Below, piece after piece: positions 12,875 through 13,243 of a stretch of 13,243 nucleotides of DNA (the first letter of the stretch is position 1; every line of letters starts with the position of its first letter). This DNA is from an uncultured Bacilli bacterium (GTDB taxonomy: Bacteria; Bacillota_I; Bacilli_A; RF39; UBA660): assembly GCA_949113215.1 (NCBI GenBank), contig CARZYU010000009.1, positions 15,526 through 28,768 of the forward strand, written 5' to 3'. The notes beneath the pieces are model-generated. The model had not been told where the DNA came from. It made no database searches and saw nothing but the letters and a program-made list of their open reading frames with translations. Made by a program: the position numbers and the translations under genes.

Positions 12875-13243
12875 ATGGAACGATTGATTTTTCATGTCGA
12901 TGTCAATAATGCTTATCTTTCTTGGACGGCAGTTGATTTATTGGAGAGAGGTTATTCCATTGATATTCGAACGATCCCCTCGGTCATTGGAGGAGATGAG
13001 ACAAAGCGCCATGGCATTGTTTTAGCGAAGTCTCCTATCGCGAAGAAGTATGGTATTGTGACTGCCGAAACGTTGTATATGGCAAGAAAAAAATGCCCTA
13101 GAGTGAAAGTATTTCCTCCTGATATGAATCTTTATCAAAGAAGGTCCAAAGAACTGTATTCTTACTTATTGCAATTTACCCCCTCAGTAGAACGTTATTC
13201 AATCGATGAGAGTTTTTTGGATTTAACAGGGACTTCTTTTCTC
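12875..13243 (+). CDS. Y-family DNA polymerase (DinB/UmuC-like), partial (C-terminus off the right edge)
   Basis: The 123 codons to the window edge are open. They begin MERLIFHVDVNNAYLSW, the first metal-binding motif of Y-family translesion polymerases, with D9 as ligand and Y14 in the usual steric-gate position. IGGDETKRHGIVLAKSPIAKKYGI (38-61) is the finger region, normally GGD...RGIV..S..A...GI. RYSIDESFLDLTG (107-119) carries the other catalytic acids, D111 and E112. The DVNNAYLSW form is seen in a Firmicutes branch annotated as DNA polymerase IV or ImpB/MucB/SamB family. It copies damaged DNA with low fidelity. About two thirds of the protein, including the little finger, is missing, so DinB and UmuC-like types cannot be separated with certainty. 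Confidence 0.92.
   Translation, partial: MERLIFHVDVNNAYLSWTAVDLLERGYSIDIRTIPSVIGGDETKRHGIVLAKSPIAKKYGIVTAETLYMARKKCPRVKVFPPDMNLYQRRSKELYSYLLQFTPSVERYSIDESFLDLTGTSFL

Overview
The window comes from a low-GC, Gram-positive-type bacterium (Firmicutes, Bacilli-like). The evidence is a full Spo0A sporulation regulator, Shine-Dalgarno sites before almost every gene, sigma-A-type promoters, U-tailed hairpin terminators and strong A+T bias. TGA is used as a stop (5349-6359 gene), so the genetic code is standard. I cannot name the species; an Erysipelotrichia/RF39-like lineage is a guess.

Layout. (1) 1-402, minus strand: a mazEF toxin-antitoxin pair; mazF runs off the left edge. (2) 497-2243: a divergent monocistronic nucleoside kinase with a threonyl-tRNA-synthetase-like N-terminal half. 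(3) 2242-3354: gap (GAPDH) with its own promoter and terminator. (4) 3409-4086: a 192-residue protein I do not recognise, with its own promoter and terminator, between the glycolytic genes. (5) 4123-8316: an operon pgk - YbhN-like membrane protein - GT4 glycosyltransferase - tpiA. Two lower-glycolysis enzymes thus flank a probable membrane-glycolipid pair. (6) 8315-9209: spo0A with a perfect 0A box upstream. (7) 9224-12824: an operon of a DUF4143-type AAA ATPase, a large cysteine-rich prepilin-like surface protein and a small membrane-anchored protein. (8) 12826-end: the first 123 codons of a Y-family DNA polymerase, cut by the right edge.

How the genes relate. gap, pgk and tpiA supply three consecutive or linked steps of triose metabolism. 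The inserted membrane genes could link carbon flux to glycolipid or lipoteichoic-acid anchor synthesis, but this rests on gene order only. The most unusual region is 9224-12824. The prepilin-like protein has a normal class III signal, two probable beta-sandwich domains and three tandem modules that look like thrombospondin type 1 repeats. It sits 12 bases after an ATPase whose Walker B glutamate and nuclease-like lysine are both replaced. That module is the best candidate for an undescribed system.

Several starts were moved inward from the longest possible frame, because the promoter -10 box or Shine-Dalgarno site rules out the upstream codon (mazE, nucleoside kinase, pgk, YbhN-like gene, spo0A, ATPase). 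No rRNA, tRNA, CRISPR, insertion sequence or riboswitch was seen, and no gap between genes exceeds 300 bases.
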